Shown piece after piece: positions 15,716-23,797 of a stretch of DNA of 45,332 nucleotides. Below the pieces are notes generated by a model that saw only the letters and a program-made list of their open reading frames with translations, did not search any database and had not been told where the DNA came from. Where the stretch lies: the IMG/VR virus record IMGVR_UViG_3300032285_001359, positions 1 to 45,332 of that record. The stretch is one strand, 5' to 3'. The stretch is from a virus. The position numbers and the translations under genes are program-made. Position 1 is the stretch's first letter. Every line of letters begins with the position of its first letter.

Positions 15716-16513
15716 ATGGATGTTTTTATTGGTTGCCCAAATGGATGCAATGAACCTAAAAATGATCCAACGCAATCGTGGGGATGTTGCTGTTTGTATA
15801 ATTCAAAATTATTTCAATCAATAGATGAAAATCCTCCAATTTTAAGTGCGGAAAATGATCTCCCAGATGAAGTAAAAGTTTATTATTATACATCAGATCA
15901 ACCAAATGATTGCCTTGCTTATACTACAGAGCCAACAATAGTTAGTAAAACCTATTCAACAAGTCCAGGTTACCCAGCTGCATGGGGGTATAATTTAAGT
16001 TTTATAAATAACATATATGGTCAATATCAACCAAACGACCCTTATCGTCTTTTTGAAAAAAGATGGAATGAGACAGGTGAGGTTTACGGGGGGCGTGGAT
16101 TTAACGGAGGATTATGCCCATACACCATCTTAACAGATTGGTGCGTAGGTAACAACGATCCTTCTTTTGGGCCTTCTTCTACAGTAGATATTAGAATCAC
16201 AGACAATTTTGATGATAAATATCTGGTTTCATTTGGTGGTGATTTTGTTGAAGTATCAAGACAATCATCATGTTATTGGGAAGGGGAATTTATTTTTAAT
16301 GATAATCAATGCCCAAATTTGAAAAAAAAGATTAAATTACAATGGGGCGGGGATTGGAACCCCTATGGATGGTCGGTGCAAACTCTCCGAGATAATAGTT
16401 ACGGATCAAAAGAAACAAGGGGAGCAAAAACAGGATTTCAAAATACACCAGTTGGAGAATATCTTGATCCATCTTCAGGATATACATCAGTTGTTAAAAA
16501 AATAGATAGTTAA
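15716..16513 (+). CDS. Cysteine-rich putative virion protein, 265 residues
   Basis: The product starts MDVFIGCPNGCNEPKNDPTQSW and has a cluster of Cys in its first 27 residues (GCPNGC and GCCCLY). It is rich in Tyr, Trp, Asn, Gly and Asp and looks beta-structured throughout, without a membrane segment. No family recognised. It lies between a small tail-type gene and a zinc-ribbon gene with gaps of zero to three bases, so it is probably cotranscribed with the tail genes. It could be a tail tip or adhesin protein; this is inference. A/T-rich coding sequence. Confidence 0.5.
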   Translation: MDVFIGCPNGCNEPKNDPTQSWGCCCLYNSKLFQSIDENPPILSAENDLPDEVKVYYYTSDQPNDCLAYTTEPTIVSKTYSTSPGYPAAWGYNLSFINNIYGQYQPNDPYRLFEKRWNETGEVYGGRGFNGGLCPYTILTDWCVGNNDPSFGPSSTVDIRITDNFDDKYLVSFGGDFVEVSRQSSCYWEGEFIFNDNQCPNLKKKIKLQWGGDWNPYGWSVQTLRDNSYGSKETRGAKTGFQNTPVGEYLDPSSGYTSVVKKIDS

Positions 16514-16902
16514 TGATTTGCCAATTTGCATATCGCCAAGGCAACACAGGCCCATTCCATTGCTCTTTAGGGAGGTTTGGTGGATCTCCTTATTTGGGAA
16601 ATTGTGAGAAATGCATAGAACAAGGGCTAAACAAAGATGAACCATCCCTAGCAGAGAAGGCTAAATCGTTAGCCGCATCTGTAAAAACATGGGTTGGATC
16701 TGGATTGCAAATAGCAACAGAGGATCAAGTAAATTACCGACTAGAAATCTGCAAGTCTTGCGAGTTCTGGAACGCCTCTGGATTTGCTAGAACTGGTTCT
16801 TGCAAGAAATGCGGATGCTCCACGCAAGCAAAGCTCCGTATGGCTACTTCCAAATGCCCCATTGACAAGTGGGGAGCCATTGCGCTAGAAAAACCGCAAT
16901 AG
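16513..16902 (+). CDS. Zinc-ribbon-like cysteine-rich protein, 129 residues
   Basis: The start overlaps the previous stop by one base (taATG). Cysteines fall in two groups: a loose set in the first 35 residues (CQFAY, HCSL, NCEKC) and a tight C-terminal set (ICKSC, then SCKKCGC, then KCPIDKW), which should bind zinc. The motif IC-x2-C...C-x2-CGC is shared with the protein at 29657-30319. Such small Cys-rich proteins are common in phage structural regions and their function is unknown. It precedes the second glycosyltransferase gene. Confidence 0.6.
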   Translation: MICQFAYRQGNTGPFHCSLGRFGGSPYLGNCEKCIEQGLNKDEPSLAEKAKSLAASVKTWVGSGLQIATEDQVNYRLEICKSCEFWNASGFARTGSCKKCGCSTQAKLRMATSKCPIDKWGAIALEKPQ

Positions 16903-16905
16903 AAA

Positions 16906-17883
16906 ATGATTGTAGCAATCTCTTATCATCAAGGCGATCAGCCGCTCATGGTTCGTTGGGCCAAGCGAGTAAAGCAACTAGGCCCTTATCTCAACCACGA
17001 GATCATTGTCTCTCCTTGCCACGGAGCCTCCACGCAAGACATTAAGCTTCCGCTAGAGAATTGCTTTCGCAAAGTTACGATTGTCCCATCGGGACATACG
17101 GAGCGAGGGTGGCCTGTGAGTTGCAATCGCGCTTTCCAAAACATCTGCTGGCACTCCATGCTCACTACTCGTCAGCCGTTTCTCTTTATGGAGCCTGACG
17201 CTGTTCCTCTTTGCGAAGGCTGGATTGACGCAATTGAAGCAGAGTATCGGGCTTGTGGAAGTCCGTTCATGGGAGACCTTGTTGATTTATCCAAGTCGGA
17301 CGTAAGTGGTATTGACCACATGAGCGGCATTGCCGTTTATGATTGGAACCTATCCATCACAGCACCTCGCCTCTTCAACTGTAACAATGGCAAGGAAGAG
17401 TTTGCTTGGGATATTTTTGCCGCCTCCGACATTCTTCCCAAGATGCACCGCACTAATCTCATCCAGCACGACTGGGATAGATACAGGAGAGGAGATGTAG
17501 ATCCTTCTGCTGTGCGTGAAGGCGCAGTCATTTATCACCCAGACAAGCAAGGTGTATTGTTTAACGATGGTCTTGCTGGCCCTTTGAATAGTGTGCAGGG
17601 AGAGCCTGCAACGGGTGCGCCTGTGAGCGTTTCCTCATTTAAACACGAAGGGTCAGCCTCTATTTCCAATGAAGAAAAACCGCAAATACAATTTGAAGAA
17701 GCCCCGACAGATCAACAAGCCATCGTCCTTGAGCGGTTCAATTCAGTCCTTGTCTCTGCAAGAAGCGACTCCAAACTTAAACGACAAGTCAAACAATCCC
17801 TTATCCAGCACGGCTGGATCAAAGCCCCCAAAAAAGGAAAGCGTACTAGAAAAAAAGTTTCGCCTCCTGTGGGGGACGCTTAA
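16906..17883 (+). CDS. Glycosyltransferase-like protein, GT-A fold, 325 residues
   Basis: Residues 1-105 follow the GT-A pattern: an N-terminal strand (MIVAISYHQGD), a helix, a second strand (HEIIVSP), then PFLFMEPDAVPL (91-102), whose EPD occupies the DxD position. Residues about 110-225 contain a conserved-looking DWDRY and an acidic/aromatic acceptor region. The C-terminal 80 residues are a Lys/Gln-rich tail that overlaps the next gene in another frame for 215 bases. The sugar donor and acceptor are unknown. It is the second of three glycosyltransferase-type genes and does not resemble the other two closely. Confidence 0.7.
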   Translation: MIVAISYHQGDQPLMVRWAKRVKQLGPYLNHEIIVSPCHGASTQDIKLPLENCFRKVTIVPSGHTERGWPVSCNRAFQNICWHSMLTTRQPFLFMEPDAVPLCEGWIDAIEAEYRACGSPFMGDLVDLSKSDVSGIDHMSGIAVYDWNLSITAPRLFNCNNGKEEFAWDIFAASDILPKMHRTNLIQHDWDRYRRGDVDPSAVREGAVIYHPDKQGVLFNDGLAGPLNSVQGEPATGAPVSVSSFKHEGSASISNEEKPQIQFEEAPTDQQAIVLERFNSVLVSARSDSKLKRQVKQSLIQHGWIKAPKKGKRTRKKVSPPVGDA

Positions 17884-18160
17884 CGGGCCAGAGCTAGTTC
17901 AAGAACATCGCTTTCATCCTGTCCGTAAATGGCGGTATGATTTTGCTCATCTAGAGTCCAAGGTGGCTGTAGAGCTACAAGGGGGCATCTGGAGTGGCGG
18001 CAGGCATGGTCGCGGCTATGGAATCGTTGGAGATTACGACAAGATGAATGAGTCCCAGTTCTGCGGATGGGTAGTGATTCAGTTGTCTGCCAAACAGATC
18101 ACGATGGAGAATGTAGAAAAGATTGCTGAATTAATTAAGAGCAGATCATTGACAAAATAG
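17669..18160 (+). CDS. PD-(D/E)XK-type nuclease (Vsr/DUF559-like)
   Basis: Residues 57-163 carry the signature of Vsr/DUF559-like nucleases: a helix (LEKKFRLLW), then RYDFAH with Asp91, KVAVELQGG with Glu102 and Gln104, and a downstream GRHGRGYG and GDYDK. These form the metal-binding core of the PD-(D/E)XK fold. The first 56 residues are low complexity and are encoded entirely inside the end of the preceding gene in the +1 frame. ATG 17669 is the only ATG before the core, so either the overlap is real or initiation uses a non-ATG codon. A role in DNA processing, repair or homing is possible. Confidence 0.75.
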   Translation: MKKNRKYNLKKPRQINKPSSLSGSIQSLSLQEATPNLNDKSNNPLSSTAGSKPPKKESVLEKKFRLLWGTLNGPELVQEHRFHPVRKWRYDFAHLESKVAVELQGGIWSGGRHGRGYGIVGDYDKMNESQFCGWVVIQLSAKQITMENVEKIAELIKSRSLTK

Positions 18161-18168
18161 ATCATTGA
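18143..18168 (+). repeat. Direct repeat AGATCATTGA x2
   Basis: AGATCATTGA occurs at 18143-18152 and 18159-18168, a 16-base period. It spans the stop codon of the nuclease gene and lies 15 bases before the HNH endonuclease start. It could be a small duplication made when the HNH gene entered, or a regulatory repeat for that gene. Confidence 0.5.
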
Positions 18169-18183
18169 TGCCATCTTGTAGGC

Positions 18184-18807
18184 ATGGAAAAGAAATACAA
18201 GCGCGGTGATGTGAGAGAAGATGGTATGGTGTTCCGTAACTACACAGGTCGAGGAACTGAATGGTGGGTAACGCCAGAGGATCTTGCCGCCATGCGCGAG
18301 AGAAACAAGGTTGAGCGCAAACAGTATTACAAGAAAAATAAAAATGCAGTTGCAGAGTGCAATAAAAAATGGAGCGATAAAAACCCAGGCAGAAAAGCTC
18401 AACTTGCTAAAGAGTGGAGGCAGAAGAACAAGGAGTATGTCAATGCTGTTGTTAGAGAGTGGCAGAAAAATAATTCAGAGAAAGTTAAAGAAATGCAACG
18501 CAAAAGACTTGAAAGAGATCCAGATGGTTTTCGTTCAATGAAAAGAATGCACAGAGCAAAACGCAGAGCAATTTTAGAGGAGAGACTTCACCCAGATCAT
18601 AATTTTGAAATAGAGAAAACTTTAGCAGATCAATGCAAGCGTCTCTACAATAGGTTTGGAGTAAAATTTGAAATAGACCATATTGTTCCTTTAGATAAAG
18701 GAGGATGGAATCACCACTTAAATCTTCATGTTATTCCTATGGTTTGGAATAGGAGGAAGCATACAAAGGATACATTTATTTTGCCAGATTGTTGGAGGGA
18801 GAGATAA
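18184..18807 (+). CDS. HNH homing endonuclease, intact
   Basis: This 207-residue protein has an N-terminal KRGDVREDGMVFR segment. A long basic helical region with repeated K-x-W/KNP motifs (about 45-130) probably binds DNA. The C-terminal HNH core holds the EIDHIVPLDKGG motif (163-174), Asn180 in HHLNLHVIP, and NRRKH (189-193). It nicks or cuts DNA to spread its own gene. It sits between the nuclease gene and the capsid gene, next to a short direct repeat, and is a paralogue of the broken copy at 4721-5356. Start ATG 18184 without Shine-Dalgarno. Confidence 0.92.
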   Translation: MEKKYKRGDVREDGMVFRNYTGRGTEWWVTPEDLAAMRERNKVERKQYYKKNKNAVAECNKKWSDKNPGRKAQLAKEWRQKNKEYVNAVVREWQKNNSEKVKEMQRKRLERDPDGFRSMKRMHRAKRRAILEERLHPDHNFEIEKTLADQCKRLYNRFGVKFEIDHIVPLDKGGWNHHLNLHVIPMVWNRRKHTKDTFILPDCWRER

Positions 18808-18815
18808 TTTTCCCG

Positions 18816-18843
18816 TTGACAGATTAGTTAGTTGTATTGTAAT
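18816..18843 (+). promoter_or_regulatory. Candidate sigma70-type promoter for the capsid gene
   Basis: TTGACA (18816-18821), a 16-base spacer and TGTAAT (18838-18843) form a good sigma70-like promoter. It lies immediately after the HNH gene and about 145 bases before the capsid start, so it would give the capsid its own transcript with a long leader. Confidence 0.55.
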
Positions 18844-18988
18844 TGCTAGATCAGCGTAACCCCTTCGGGGGTCGGGTGTCGCGTACCAATTAAAATTAGG
18901 CGTTACCTCTTCCTTGCTTCGCCGACTAGGAACCAAGACAGGAACTTACATTAAGTAGGCTCCAATTAACCTAACAATATTTATAACT
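18844..18988 (+). promoter_or_regulatory. Capsid mRNA leader with UUCG hairpin
   Basis: The 145 bases between the promoter candidate and the capsid ATG contain ACCCC-TTCG-GGGGT (18859-18872), a 5-bp stem capped by the very stable C(UUCG)G tetraloop. A GGCG/CGCC pairing is possible further on (about 18899-18923). No U-tract follows, so it is not an intrinsic terminator. It may stabilise the abundant capsid mRNA or control its translation. The start codon follows an A/T-rich tract without Shine-Dalgarno. Confidence 0.55.
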
Positions 18989-20233
18989 ATGTCTAGCACA
19001 ATCTCTTGTTCCACAGTGAACGATATTTTTGAGCGCGAAACGAATAGATTTAACGTCGACATCTACGAGCGTTACTCGGTTGACGGCCCTTGGGGTCGTC
19101 TCGTGCGTGTTGGCAAGTTCCCCCTCGGAATGGGTACGACTCTGACTGAAGTCACTGTCGAGCGCGTTCTCTCTGGTAACTTTGAAAACACTTGGTCGAA
19201 TGTCTCCACCTCCTCTGGACTTGGTAGCCCCAACAATGTTGCGGGTTGCAATCCTACGCCTAACAGCCTTGCGTTTGGTCAGACCCTTCGCACTTGGCAG
19301 TTGCAGACCCAGAGCTATCAGACTCCTTGCATCTGCTTGGACGATCTGAAGACTGCGTTCCAGATTGAGGCACAGGTTGGCAAGACTGTCGATCAGCTTA
19401 CCCAGCTGACCAAGACTGTTCTTGATAACCGCCGCCGTTCGGAGTTCCTCCGTATCGCTGGCAAGCTCGTCGCTGGTGATGTGAGCCAGACTGTCTATCA
19501 GTCTGCAACCATCAACGGAACGACTGTCCCCAACGCTCTGTATAACAGCGCGACTGGCAATGCGATCCCCGCCCCCACCGCCAAGCTCTCGCAGGATCTC
19601 CTTGATGTTCTGCGTGTTCAGCTTATCCGTGATGGTGCTGGTCACAATGCCCTCGGTAAGGAGAACGGCGTTCCTGTGCTTGGTCTGATTACCTCGCCCG
19701 AAACGAGCCGCGATCTGCTCCGCAACAACGCTGACCTGCGTCAGGATATCCGCTATGCCACCCCTAGTGAGCTTATCGCTCCTCTTGGTGTCGAGCGTTC
19801 CTTCGCTGGCTTCTACCACATGATTGATCTGGAGCTTCCCCGCTTCACGTTCAGCGGCAACAACTGGCAACAGGTTTATCCCTACATCCAGTCTGCCACC
19901 TCTAACGGCTACACTTGGGAGGTTAACCCCGCTTACAATGTCGCCCCCTACGAGGTTTCGTACATCTTCCACCCCGATGTGTACGAGGAGAGCGTTCAGC
20001 AGGTTGGCCCGAACATCCCTGGTGCGCCGTTTGATGACTATCCGTACTACTACAGCGGACAGTTCTTCTGGCTCAACATCCGTGATGCCGTGAACAACCC
20101 GCTCGGTAAGATCGGTCGCTGGCTGGCAATCTTCCAGTCTGGTAGCCGCCCGATTGCTCCTTATCTTGGTCGCGCTGTGATCCACAAGCGTTGCCCCTAT
20201 GATTTGAGCTTCGCGGGATGCTCTTACTCTTAA
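18989..20233 (+). CDS. Major capsid protein
   Basis: This 414-residue protein has the length and composition of a tailed-phage major capsid protein, including the aromatic C-terminal segment YSGQFFWLNIRDAVNNP and an ELIAPLGVERS-type strand. It would form the head shell. The gene has its own promoter candidate, a structured leader and a strong terminator (20256-20288), as expected for the most abundant virion protein. Coding sequence is distinctly G+C-richer than the flanking genes, with many C-ending codons, suggesting optimisation or a different origin. The portal (30316) and scaffold candidate (35702) are far away. The leader lacks Shine-Dalgarno. The HK97-type fold is inferred, not demonstrated. 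Confidence 0.82.
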   Translation: MSSTISCSTVNDIFERETNRFNVDIYERYSVDGPWGRLVRVGKFPLGMGTTLTEVTVERVLSGNFENTWSNVSTSSGLGSPNNVAGCNPTPNSLAFGQTLRTWQLQTQSYQTPCICLDDLKTAFQIEAQVGKTVDQLTQLTKTVLDNRRRSEFLRIAGKLVAGDVSQTVYQSATINGTTVPNALYNSATGNAIPAPTAKLSQDLLDVLRVQLIRDGAGHNALGKENGVPVLGLITSPETSRDLLRNNADLRQDIRYATPSELIAPLGVERSFAGFYHMIDLELPRFTFSGNNWQQVYPYIQSATSNGYTWEVNPAYNVAPYEVSYIFHPDVYEESVQQVGPNIPGAPFDDYPYYYSGQFFWLNIRDAVNNPLGKIGRWLAIFQSGSRPIAPYLGRAVIHKRCPYDLSFAGCSYS

Positions 20234-20255
20234 TCGAGTAGTCTAACTCAAAAGA

Positions 20256-20288
20256 AAGCCCCTCTGGAGAAATCTGGAGGGGCTTTTC
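20256..20288 (+). terminator. Rho-independent terminator after the capsid gene
   Basis: AAGCCCCTC (20256-20264) pairs perfectly with GAGGGGCTT (20277-20285), a 9-bp G+C-rich stem with a 12-base loop. TTTT (20284-20287) runs out of the 3' arm. It lies 23 bases after the capsid stop codon and would end the capsid transcript. Confidence 0.88.
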
Positions 20289-20290
20289 TA

Positions 20291-20327
20291 TTGACTAGAT
20301 TGCGTTTATTATATTACAAATAATTTT
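20291..20327 (+). promoter_or_regulatory. Candidate promoter for the tail-fibre block
   Basis: TTGACT (20291-20296) follows the capsid terminator directly, and an A/T-rich tract (TTATTATATTACAAATAATTTT) leads to the ATG at 20328. The -10 element is ambiguous because spacing to the best match (TATATT-like, near 20310) is short. A promoter here is expected from the terminator-gene arrangement. Confidence 0.35.
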
Positions 20328-20675
20328 ATGTCCGCAGGCATTTTCAATCTTACTGATAGCTGTGCCATTGAGCAGGGAAGTGATTTTTCGTTTAGCTTTA
20401 TCTACAAGGATGTGAATGGGAATCCTGTTAATCTTACTTCTGCTACAATAACTGGTGAGATTAAGAAAGATTGGAACACATCATCATTGGCTTCTTTTAC
20501 AATTACAAAACATAATCCAGCTACAGATGGGTATGTTGGAATTAGCCTTGCGGCATCATCTTCTGAATCTATACCGCCAGATCGCTATAAATACGATATC
20601 CGTATTTCTCTGAATGGAGTGAATCATATTATCAAGGGTGTTTGCGATGTTGTGGAGTCAGTCACATTTGCATGA
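20328..20675 (+). CDS. Small tail/baseplate protein with Ig-like fold, 115 residues
   Basis: The product starts MSAGIFNLTDSCAIEQGSDF and is all-beta by pattern. It includes the YKDVNGNPVNLTSATITGEIK arrangement typical of the N-terminal domain of BppU-like baseplate proteins and other phage Ig-like adaptor domains. It is the first gene of the fibre block and overlaps the collagen-like fibre gene in an ATGA. It probably anchors a fibre to the tail. No Shine-Dalgarno. Confidence 0.6.
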   Translation: MSAGIFNLTDSCAIEQGSDFSFSFIYKDVNGNPVNLTSATITGEIKKDWNTSSLASFTITKHNPATDGYVGISLAASSSESIPPDRYKYDIRISLNGVNHIIKGVCDVVESVTFA

Positions 20676-21436
20676 ATGTATCTATTACATCTCCTGCTCC
20701 TTCTAATTTAGTAGATGTAAATATATCTACTCAATCAAATATTGTTGATATAACATCACCAAATCCAGCAAACATCATTGAGGTAACCCCACCTAATGGG
20801 GGATCTGTCGTTGAGGTTTATGCTGGTATTGCTGGCCCACAAGGAGAACAAGGCCCACAAGGAGAACAAGGCCCACAAGGAGAACAAGGGGATAAAGGAG
20901 ATACTGGCCCACAAGGGCCAAAGGGCGACCCGGGATCTGATGCAAACGTCACAGCGGCTAATATTGAATCTGCCTTGGGATACACTCCCATCGGTGACGC
21001 CCCGTCTGATGGTAGCCAATACGCCCGTCAGAATGCGGGATGGCAAGCGATCACGACGGGAAATCCCTTCGATCAGTCGCTGAATACGACGGATGATGTT
21101 ACTTTTAATTCTTTATCCGTACTCAATCAATCGTCTTTTGGCGACATATCGGTGAATGCCATCATTGCATACGATGAGATTTATTGGGCTGGTGCTGGAT
21201 CTGGTGGTAGTCAAGGTGCAGGGCAACTTCGTTATGACGGTTCTGCATCATTTGCAAATGGAGCGGCATCCATCGATTCCGTAGGTTCGGCATCCTTCTC
21301 ATCCCTGACCGTCGGCGGCAATTCTCTTGGCTCTGCGGCTTATCAGGCATCTACGGACTTTGATGCGGCTGGAGCCGCTTCCACCGCCCTTGCCACCGCC
21401 ACGACCCGCGCCATCGCTTTTTCAATCGCACTATGA
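20672..21436 (+). CDS. Tail fibre protein with collagen-like Gly-X-Y repeats
   Basis: Start ATG 20672 overlaps the previous TGA (ATGA). Residues 1-48 contain two similar Asn/Ile/Val-rich segments. Collagen-like triplets follow (GPQGEQ three times, then [16 protein letters not shown], about residues 52-88) and would form a trimeric rod. The rest is beta-rich with ESALGYTP (a common fibre motif) and Ala/Ser repeats. It is a host-recognition fibre or its shaft. Its end overlaps the next gene by four bases. Confidence 0.8.
   Translation: MNVSITSPAPSNLVDVNISTQSNIVDITSPNPANIIEVTPPNGGSVVEVYAGIAGPQGEQGPQGEQGPQGEQGDKGDTGPQGPKGDPGSDANVTAANIESALGYTPIGDAPSDGSQYARQNAGWQAITTGNPFDQSLNTTDDVTFNSLSVLNQSSFGDISVNAIIAYDEIYWAGAGSGGSQGAGQLRYDGSASFANGAASIDSVGSASFSSLTVGGNSLGSAAYQASTDFDAAGAASTALATATTRAIAFSIAL
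20834..20887 (+). repeat. Three perfect 18-bp tandem repeats
   Basis: GGCCCACAAGGAGAACAA is repeated three times without a mismatch and encodes the GPQGEQ collagen triplets. Exact identity suggests recent copy-number change, which would alter fibre length. Confidence 0.92.
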
Positions 21437-22872
21437 AGCAACTCGCCTCTAACTACTCCATCAGCGGATCTGCCGTCACCCTTACGGGGGTGAACGTCCC
21501 TCTGTCCCAGATCCTGCTCATCTCGGATGCGTCCACAGGGAATGTCCTCTACTCAATGGCAGGCCCGTCGGCTTCCAGCTACACGCAGGCGGCTAATTCG
21601 GTTATCACGCTGGCGACGGCCCCCGGTGCCTCGGATAAGCTGACGATTTATTATGATGACGGGGCTACGGTCACCAACGGGCCGACGAGCGTTTCGGTCA
21701 GCAATTTCCCCGAGACCCAGCCCGTTTCGGGGACGGTTACGGTCAGTAATCCGCAGACCTCGGTTTCGGTTTCTAATTTCCCAGCAACGCAAGCGGTGTC
21801 AGGAACGGTCACTGCCAACACAGGCCTTTCCCAGCCGCTCACCGACACGCAACTTCGTGCAACCGCCGTTCCTGTATCGGTGGCTTCGTCTGTTGAAGTG
21901 GAGGTTAAAAACGACACTGGCAACCCACTTCCTGTATCTGGAACCGTATCGCTGGCTGGAGGCAATGCCACCGCCGTCAAGGTGGACGGGTCAGCGGTTA
22001 CCCAGCCAGTCTCGGCCTCCGCGCTTCCCCTGCCTACGGGTGCGGCGACAGCGGCAAATCAATCCACCCAGATCACGGCCCTCGGTCACCTGACAGACGG
22101 GACGCAAACGACCAAGATCGTCAACGGGGCGAACACGCTTGCCATCGACTCGCTCGGCGCGGCAACGGTGAATAATGCGGCTAGTCAGGTTTTTAATTAT
22201 ACTGGAACTGGCGTTGTTGCAATAAACACGGTTTTAATTGGGCCTATTGATTGTTCTGCAATTAAAGAAATATCGGTACAGTGTAGTTCGATCGGAACTG
22301 GATTGTATTATCAAGGCCAGTATTCAAATGATGCAACAAACTGGTATACAATGGCATATCTGAATGGTTCAAACATCAGTCTAAACACGATCAACTCTAC
22401 TGGATTAGTAACATTTAATACAGGATCAGCCCGATATTTTAGGGTAATTGCATCGGCGGCTCAATCTGCTGGAACAACAACTTTAATTGTCTATGGATCA
22501 CAGCAAAGTTCCCCCAAACTTTACACGTCAATCGTAGGAAATGTTTCTGTTGGAATTAACTCTGGCGGCAACACCATCGGTGCAGTGCTTCCTCCCACCA
22601 TCGCCACCCTGACCCAGACCACAGGAACAGCGGCAACGGGAACCTCGACACAGGCACTTGCGGCATCTTCGGCTTCCAAGCTCCTAGCCATTCAGAACAC
22701 GGCAACGAGCGGAACCCTCTACATCGGATTCGGGTCTGCTGCCACGGTCTGCACCTCGGCATCGTTTGCCCTCACGGCAGGCCAAGGCTACGAGTTCCCC
22801 GTGATTCCGACACAGGCTTGCTGGTTGCTCGGTTCCACCTCTGGCGTGACCTACTCCATCCTCTCTGCATAA
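21433..22872 (+). CDS. Repetitive tail fibre / decoration protein, 479 residues
   Basis: The middle of this Ser/Thr/Ala/Val-rich protein (about residues 82-200) holds repeats of the SVSNFPxTQxVSGTV type, a motif seen in many phage and prophage virion proteins. The C-terminal domain (about 250-479) is beta-rich with a typical SARYFRVIAS segment and ends in GVTYSILSA. It starts in an ATGA overlap with the collagen-like fibre. A structural role in the tail fibre or as a shell decoration is likely. The 5' third is G+C-rich, whereas 22180-22550 is A/T-rich, so the gene looks mosaic. Confidence 0.65.
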   Translation: MKQLASNYSISGSAVTLTGVNVPLSQILLISDASTGNVLYSMAGPSASSYTQAANSVITLATAPGASDKLTIYYDDGATVTNGPTSVSVSNFPETQPVSGTVTVSNPQTSVSVSNFPATQAVSGTVTANTGLSQPLTDTQLRATAVPVSVASSVEVEVKNDTGNPLPVSGTVSLAGGNATAVKVDGSAVTQPVSASALPLPTGAATAANQSTQITALGHLTDGTQTTKIVNGANTLAIDSLGAATVNNAASQVFNYTGTGVVAINTVLIGPIDCSAIKEISVQCSSIGTGLYYQGQYSNDATNWYTMAYLNGSNISLNTINSTGLVTFNTGSARYFRVIASAAQSAGTTTLIVYGSQQSSPKLYTSIVGNVSVGINSGGNTIGAVLPPTIATLTQTTGTAATGTSTQALAASSASKLLAIQNTATSGTLYIGFGSAATVCTSASFALTAGQGYEFPVIPTQACWLLGSTSGVTYSILSA

Positions 22873-22875
22873 GCC

Positions 22876-23796
22876 ATGCCCTTCTTCGGCCCATCAGGTT
22901 CGCAGACTCTTACTGCCCAGATCCTCGTCGTGGGCGGCGGCGGCGGGTCGGGAGGCAATGGTGGAACAGCCAACATTGGGCCTGCTGGAGCAGGAGCAGG
23001 AGGGTATAATTACCAGTCGTCTGCCACGCTACTCAAAAACGTCGCTTACAACATCGTGGTCGGTGCAGGTGGATCGGGTGGAACAAGTGCAAATACGTCG
23101 GCTGGTCATGGAACCAATGGATCTAACAGCTCCTTCGGGCCGTATCTCGCGCTGGGCGGTGGCTCATCCATGCACTACGGAGCAGGCCAACCCGGAGGAA
23201 GCGGAGGCGGTGGTGCTTTTTACACGGTAGGAACTAGCTACGCCGCTCCCGCTTTGATTTCTGGACAGGGAAATGCTGGCGGTGCAGTTCCCGCATTCAA
23301 TACATACAATGGCTCTGGTGGAGGTGGTTCATCAGCAACGGGAGGCTTGGGAACTAGCTCTGGATCATCTGGCAATGGAGGCAATGGGACTGCCAATCCA
23401 ATCAGCGGTTCGACTCTTGGTCAGAATGTTTCTGGCACGTTGTATGTCTGTGGTGGTGGAGGAGGTGGGCAAGGATCATCTGGTTATAGTGCTTCGGTTT
23501 TTGGCGCAGGAGGAAATGGAGGAGGAGGTCGAGGTGGATGGGGAGGATCTGGTCAAAATGCTGGAGCATCTGGTTCAGCAAATACTGGAGGGGGAGCGGG
23601 TGGCCCTGTTTATGCAAATGCTATAGCAACAGCAGGATCTTCTGGAGGGTCTGGTTGCATTTCTTTCCGTATCCCTAGCGGTATCATTGCAACCTTTTCT
23701 GCTGGCGTCACGCAGACCAATTCCTCATCTGGTGGATTTACGACTTACGACATCACGGCTACGTCCACCACGTCCGAAACCGTCACTTTCTCTTGA
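22876..23796 (+). CDS. Glycine-rich receptor-binding candidate, 306 residues
   Basis: After a short N-terminus (MPFFGPSGSQTLTAQILVVG) the protein is dominated by Gly-rich stretches separated by short non-Gly strands across residues 21-265. This matches the glycine-rich tail-tip family and resembles polyglycine-helix sandwiches in T-even type adhesins. The C-terminal 45 residues return to a normal beta-rich sequence. It follows the fibre genes directly, so a receptor-binding tip is the best guess. Repeated GGN codons make the gene prone to recombination. Confidence 0.65.
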   Translation: MPFFGPSGSQTLTAQILVVGGGGGSGGNGGTANIGPAGAGAGGYNYQSSATLLKNVAYNIVVGAGGSGGTSANTSAGHGTNGSNSSFGPYLALGGGSSMHYGAGQPGGSGGGGAFYTVGTSYAAPALISGQGNAGGAVPAFNTYNGSGGGGSSATGGLGTSSGSSGNGGNGTANPISGSTLGQNVSGTLYVCGGGGGGQGSSGYSASVFGAGGNGGGGRGGWGGSGQNAGASGSANTGGGAGGPVYANAIATAGSSGGSGCISFRIPSGIIATFSAGVTQTNSSSGGFTTYDITATSTTSETVTFS

Positions 23797-23797
23797 T

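Noticed and set aside
18971-20185. 404-residue open frame antisense to the capsid gene
   Set aside because: It is a shadow of the capsid gene's biased codons; the sense frame has a strong capsid-like protein, a promoter and a terminator.
20834-20887. Tandem repeat considered as a CRISPR-like array
   Set aside because: The three 18-bp repeats have no spacers and encode collagen triplets.
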